Of a stretch of DNA of 64,000 nt, positions 59,401 through 64,000 are shown in pieces. Source of the DNA: Alitta virens (taxonomy: Eukaryota; Annelida; Polychaeta; Phyllodocida; Nereididae); assembly GCA_932294295.1 (NCBI GenBank), contig OW028577.1, positions 4,059,001-4,123,000 of the forward strand. The letters are read 5' to 3'. Position numbers and translations under genes: made by a program. Positions within the stretch are counted from its first letter, which is position 1; each line of letters begins with the position of its first letter. The notes below the pieces were generated by a model that searched no databases, was not told the DNA's origin, and was given only the letters and a program-made list of their open reading frames with translations.

Positions 59401-62400
59401 CACCGTAAACATCCTTGCTCTGGAAAGACAGAAATGATTATTGTGCGGGTAGAACAAACTCATTGATGCATGCAAACGCAGGCACACATTGAAAGATGTA
59501 TTGGTCTGCAGCTTCCTTCTTGACAAGTTAAAATCCTATTCTCGAGATTTTCTTAAAATTAACGTTGAGACTAAAATATGTACAAACATCAAAATGCCCC
59601 CTAGTGGATTTTGTAGGAACACTAGTCTGTCTGTTCTATCAGTGGAAACTGTTTAGTAATCTTACCATGGGCCATCCAACAGTGTGCTCAACATGTCCCG
59701 GATTGTGGTTCTCTGGCTTCACTTCCCACAATTCCTTCAGGCCGATTCCATAAGTCTGGGGCTGGCAATTTTCTCTCAGGTTAAAATTCTGATACAACTG
59801 CTTTGCCAAGTGACCGTGACATCCTTCTGCGAATATTGTGATTTTTGCATGAAGCTCCATGCCTCGTTCAAAAGTATCCTGCAAGAAAATCAATCTCATG
59901 TTTTCAGTACGTAACAGAAGAGAACAAAAAATAATAAACAAAATTTACAGTTATTTGAACTTCTGTTCCACGGATACTTCGACTAAGTGCTGTCAATTCC
60001 GGTCAAAAATTAAATAAAACATTTCTCGTACTTTAATTGCCCAACTGTCCATGGCACTGAGCAAGCACAGAGATTTAAATAACAAGGATCCCATATATGA
60101 CCTAAATAATCTGGTTTTCACCAATTCAGGGCATGAAAAACCTGGTTGTTATTGGTTTAATTGAGATAGTTCAGAGGGAATTACTGATTAGGTCATTATC
60201 ACTTGAAGTGGCAAGTTTAAATTGCAATTAGCATCACAGGCCTCTGAAAACAGTACAAGAGGACTGAAAAATACATGAAATCCTGTTTGTTGAGTGGCAC
60301 CCCTAGATGAATATATGTTAAAAATTGTTTAATTAATGTGCAATAATTTTGGGGGAGGCTTCAGGACCCCATCAAAAGTACCACTCTTTTCTTTAGTCCA
60401 TGTATACAAATCACAAATGCAAGTGTTAAAGGAATGTTTCTTGGAATTAAGAGTTCGCAGCTGTGAACAACAGTCTGGTCCTTAAATAAAGAGTCTTGTC
60501 TATTCTCTGACTGACCGACCAGCTGCTGAGAAAGATCTCTTAAATAGAAAAATCAAATAAACTTAAATAAACTTTTATGGAACAAAAGTAGTGAAATAAC
60601 CATTAAATAAATCATAAAGGAAGCCATTTGAATGTCTAGTTCTCTTTAAGACAAAGTACTGATCCTAAGACCCATACGACATGATCTAATTTACCTTAGG
60701 TGATCCGTCCTTGTAAATACCGACATCGTTAGTTGCAATGCCCTTCACACTTCCATCTTCATTGAACAATACCTGGATAATCATGGAAATGACTCAAATG
60801 ATATAAAAATATAGAAATTCACAGGACATAAATTATTAATTATATATTATTGCATGGTTTGTTTTGTATTGACCCGAGTATTCACCACACCAGTCTGTAT
60901 TTTCCCAAGGGCCATTAGGCCAGAGGGAAAATGCAGACTGGCAGGGTGAACATGAGGGTCAATGCCACAAAACAAACCATGCCATATAAGGACATAATCA
61001 CACAACACTCAATCAGCCTGCTGGTCATTGAATGCAGTTGGTGACGTCACAATTTAGATGATGTCATAAACAATGGTTAGTCTTGACTCCCAAGAATTTT
61101 TATTTATTAGGCCACACTTACTTCACCTGGTTGTCTAGCAAAAGTCATATTTCCCCAAGGAAAATACGACTTTAGAGGGAGAACATGACTTTTGAGGAAA
61201 AATAACTATTAACCCACTTAATACTGCACTGAAAACAACAGCTCATATCTCCTGGGGATGTGTTATTAGACATGACCAAACATAGAATAATTTTAAAAAC
61301 TTGCCCATTATCAACAGCTTACCTCACTGGCTGCATATCCTGGATAAATCTCCACCCCTAGTTCTTCTGCTTGTGTTCCCAGCCAATGCACAAATTTCCC
61401 AAGTCTCACAACATAGTTACCGTGGTTGTACATTGGCATTCCTGCAGAAATAAGTACCACAATGTCATAAATAGTACTACAATGACAACAATAGTTTCGC
61501 GTATGGGGAAAAAATGCTTATTAATTTGTCGTATTGTATATTTTACCTGGCAAAATGGGAACTGGTATCCGTGCAGATGAAGTCAAAATACTGAATTTGT
61601 CAGACGTGACAGGTGTCTTCAGAGGTGCCTGAAACACAATGGACAAGCATCTTACAGAAAAATTCATAAACTGACGGTCTGGAGTCCCTTTAATTCTTCC
61701 ATATGAAACTTCCATATTCTTTTTCCCATAACTGACATACATGGATCAAAATACTGCCATAGTGGGGGGGAAAAAAATTTGAATAGCACCAAAACAAAAG
61801 TTAAATGTAAGTACTCAGTTGCATTGCAATTGAGGGTTTTAATCAAGACACCAAGTATTTGGTTCTGTTCTATTATTCCTCTTTCCCCTTCTTTATTATA
61901 TTTTCTGTCTTTTTTTCTTTTTTTTTGCTTTGGTGTACACTACTTACAAGCTTTGCTTTTAAGTGTATTCCTGTAGGTTTTGTTTTTTTAAGTTAACTTT
62001 TAGATTTATTTGTAAATATTCTTCACTTTAATAGGTTTGAAATGTATGTATCACCTACGAAAATAAAATCAATTCAATTCAAAAGTGATAAAGGCCAACA
62101 TTTATAGCAATTTCTGACTTCCTAGTCTATATATCCTTTAATTGGCTTCACTCAACGCAGGATTCATGAAATAATAAATTACATGATTATGTCCCTATAA
62201 ATAACAAGGACATGGCGCAATTTAATTACATTCATCTATTGTAAGGCATGAATTAGAAATTTTATTGAAGTATTTATATCTTACAAATTATATAATAACA
62301 TAAATCAACACGATGGTAGTTTAATCCTCCTCATCAGCAAAATGATCAATGGGACTATTCACTAATGATAAAAATAGATTACATTAACAACGTCATTGTA

Positions 62401-64000
62401 TAGCTTATGAAGCTAAATTCATTTTGAATATTATCCTTATGAAACAGTTTCAACAAAATAAGGAAGTTTCATATATACTGCGGTGCGGCACCTATGGTGA
62501 AGTTACAGCAAAGTCAGTATTAGGAAGCTGCAGATTGCTTATCATACCATGTTCAAGATTCTGCTAGGTTTTTTCCGTAACGGTTTACTCTGTATACAGT
62601 ATTTCATACTAGAAGCTGCTCTGCAGCCATTAGAAATTATGTCTATAAATTCATGCATAGACTTGCCATATCACCAAATGATATTATCAAAAATATAGCT
62701 CTGACTAGTCTTGCTTTTAAATCGCTCACTCTGCTCCAATGTTTAGGGTCATAATACAGGACAACAAAGTCAAAATTTAGAACAATTTCTGCATGGACTA
62801 GGCTGTACCATTTTACGTCCATGGCTGTACCACATATGGACTACATGCCTTATGAATATAAGGCTTATAAAGCTAAATTCATTTTGAATATTATGCATTG
62901 CAGTGTGCATCAGACATATTGATATATATGTCCTTGGTGACTTTAAGTAGTTAAGTAAATACCCTTAGTAAATTACTCACTCTGCTCCAATGTTTAGGGT
63001 CATAATACAGGACAACAAAGTCAAAATTTAGAACAATTTCTGCATGAACTAGACTGTACCCACACATTCTATACTATGGACTACATGACTGCCTGTTATT
63101 GATTTCCAGAAATATTCATATGAAAAAGTGAATCATGTCACAGAGCACGTATATTTATTTTCCTGTTTACTAAGAAACAATGGGAAAATATCATGTCAGA
63201 GTCTACTGGTGCATTGACATTTTAGAATTCATTCTAGATAAAAGTTATGTTATGATGACTGGTTATAATCATAATATTGCGACATGATAAGGTGGGTGGG
63301 TGATTAGGGCTTTAGAGGCTCGACCGGGAACCGAACCCGGGACCCAGCGGTTGGAAGCCCAAAATCCTAATAACAATAACAAGAGTGAAAGCAGTGCTAT
63401 TCATCAGTCAAGAAATTACTGCAGTGGCAGGTATAGAGTAGTGGCATTTTCAGTTAAAGCCTAGTCCCAATATTTTCTATACAAGTAGACCCATACACAA
63501 AATTATAATAGGTTCCATCAAATATACAAAGCAGACTTACTCCTCTCTCCTTCCAGTCTGGGAAAAGTTCATTTAAAGCTTTGGTATCCAAACAAGCGCC
63601 AGACAAAGTGTGACGACCTTGAAATAAGAAAGGTTAAAAAAAAAACCAATTATTTCTAAATTTTCATAATTGTACCTAGAATAGCTTTAACAAGAGGACA
63701 CAATCCTTGCTACATACCTAATTCAGCGGCTTTCTCAACCAAACACACTCTGAGTTCTTTGCCATTTTCATTTGCTAGTTGCTTCAGACGACACGCTGCG
63801 GACAGTCCGGCTGGACCGCCACCCACAATAACAACGTCTACTTCATCTTCGAATCTGGTCATATCAACATCTAATTAACAAAAGGAATGAAGTGGTTAAA
63901 ACTAGTAATTGATCCATGCCTCAATTTTCACTTACAATATACTCATCAATTAGTTGGATGCCAATTCATATTTTACCTTTCCATCTCTCATCAGTTTCCC
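56428..64000 (-). CDS. ETFDH: Electron transfer flavoprotein-ubiquinone oxidoreductase, N-terminus beyond window
   Basis: Mitochondrial inner-membrane flavoprotein that passes electrons from ETF (fatty-acid and amino-acid oxidation) to ubiquinone. Exons in transcript order: 64000-63977 (partial), 63870-63718, 63617-63541, 61628-61547, 61441-61323, 60772-60695, 59878-59666, 59419-59201, 58912-58747, 58362-58180, 58060-57836, 56591-56428; 566 residues in frame to TGA. FAD motif [11 protein letters not shown] is in 63870-63718. [24 protein letters not shown] and [10 protein letters not shown] follow. The C-terminus has the four [4Fe-4S] cysteines: R-F-C-P-A-G and N-C-I-H-C-K-T-C-D. Very similar to human ETFDH (617 aa); only the transit peptide and first mature residues are missing. 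Confidence 0.97.
56731..57322. repeat. Long interspersed repeat family 3, copy 2
   Basis: Same ordered blocks as 35240-35904 (see there), same orientation, with scattered gaps. Lies in the last intron of ETFDH. Confidence 0.75.
57500..57782 (-). repeat. tRNA-derived SINE, near full length
   Basis: On the minus strand it starts GCAGCTGGGTGTCCTAATGG (A-box TCCTAATGGTTAAGGC) and has GGGTTTCGATCCC as B-box. The body with TTGTACTCCGTGTCTATGCT and GTAAAAA(C/G)CCACCCATG is shared with the SINE at 36441. It is next to the family 3 repeat in the last ETFDH intron. Confidence 0.75.
60850..60990. mobile_element. Hairpin element
   Basis: Arms TTGCATGGTTTGTTTTGTAT..., with TGACCC and CAGTCTG..TTTTCCC blocks, are mirrored by GGGAAAATGCAGACTG, GGGTCA and ACAAAACAAACCATGCCA. 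A related shorter foldback (GTCATATTTCCCCAAGG / GAAAATACGACTTT) lies at 61146-61175. Intronic in ETFDH. Confidence 0.65.
62725..63060. repeat. Direct repeat of about 85 bases, 250 apart
   Basis: 62725-62809 and 62975-63060 are nearly identical over CTCACTCTGCTCCAATGTTT, GGGTCATAATACAGGACAAC and on to CTGTACC. A shorter direct repeat, AAGCTAAATTCATTTTGAAT with ATTAT, occurs at 62410-62434 and 62870-62894. Suggests local segmental duplication within the ETFDH intron. Confidence 0.8.
63290..63372 (-). repeat. tRNA-like fragment (T-arm only)
   Basis: On the minus strand CCGGGTTCGGTTCCCGG forms a perfect 5-bp T-arm with a 7-base loop, preceded by GGGCTTCCAACCGCTGGGTC. No D-arm or acceptor stem can be closed, so this is a SINE or tRNA relic. 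Confidence 0.35.

Noticed and set aside
1..64000. A defence island, biosynthetic cluster or prophage
   Set aside because: All coding sequence belongs to intron-rich animal housekeeping or membrane genes; there are no operons, phage genes or prokaryotic signals.

Overview
This is animal (metazoan) nuclear DNA. Genes are split into many short exons with GT-AG introns, codons are standard, and the introns are AT-rich and full of SINE-like and short inverted-repeat elements. The gene set (an M6/proteolipid-family gene, a VWA3B-type gene, a ZDHHC2/15/20-class palmitoyltransferase, a Gfo/Idh/MocA oxidoreductase and ETFDH), intron sizes of about 0.1-2 kb and roughly one gene per 12 kb suggest a marine invertebrate, perhaps a non-vertebrate deuterostome such as an echinoderm. 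That placement is inference and I cannot name a species.

Layout: (1) + strand 1243-5390, the 3' part of a four-transmembrane M6/PLP-family gene with two alternative last exons. (2) 5.4-8.5 kb, intergenic, with SINE fragments and two inverted-repeat elements. (3) - strand 29267-8572, 36 coding exons that join in frame to about 1717 residues: a VWA3B-like protein with one degenerate and one intact VWA domain, a repeated W-L-x3-G module, an RS-rich exon and Tudor/DUF4537-like blocks. (4) + strand 29582-43858, a ZDHHC palmitoyltransferase, head-to-head with the VWA gene. It carries two pairs of same-length, same-phase duplicated exons (transmembrane segments 2 and 4), a third pair of alternative post-catalytic exons and two more last exons. 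(5) - strand 53624-48598, a 386-residue Gfo/Idh/MocA oxidoreductase with a non-coding first exon near 54.5 kb, tail-to-tail with ZDHHC. (6) - strand 64000-56428, ETFDH lacking only its N-terminal exon(s), which lie beyond the window edge.

I read all exon boundaries by eye from splice-site consensus, phase continuity and family similarity. In every gene the phases close without a stop. The five genes are functionally unrelated, so this is an ordinary syntenic block and not an operon. The points most worth attention are the modular duplicated exons of ZDHHC, the alternative tails of M6, the altered catalytic residues of the oxidoreductase, the composite architecture of the VWA protein, a minisatellite growing inside an inverted-repeat element, and a rich set of non-autonomous DNA-element families present in several copies.
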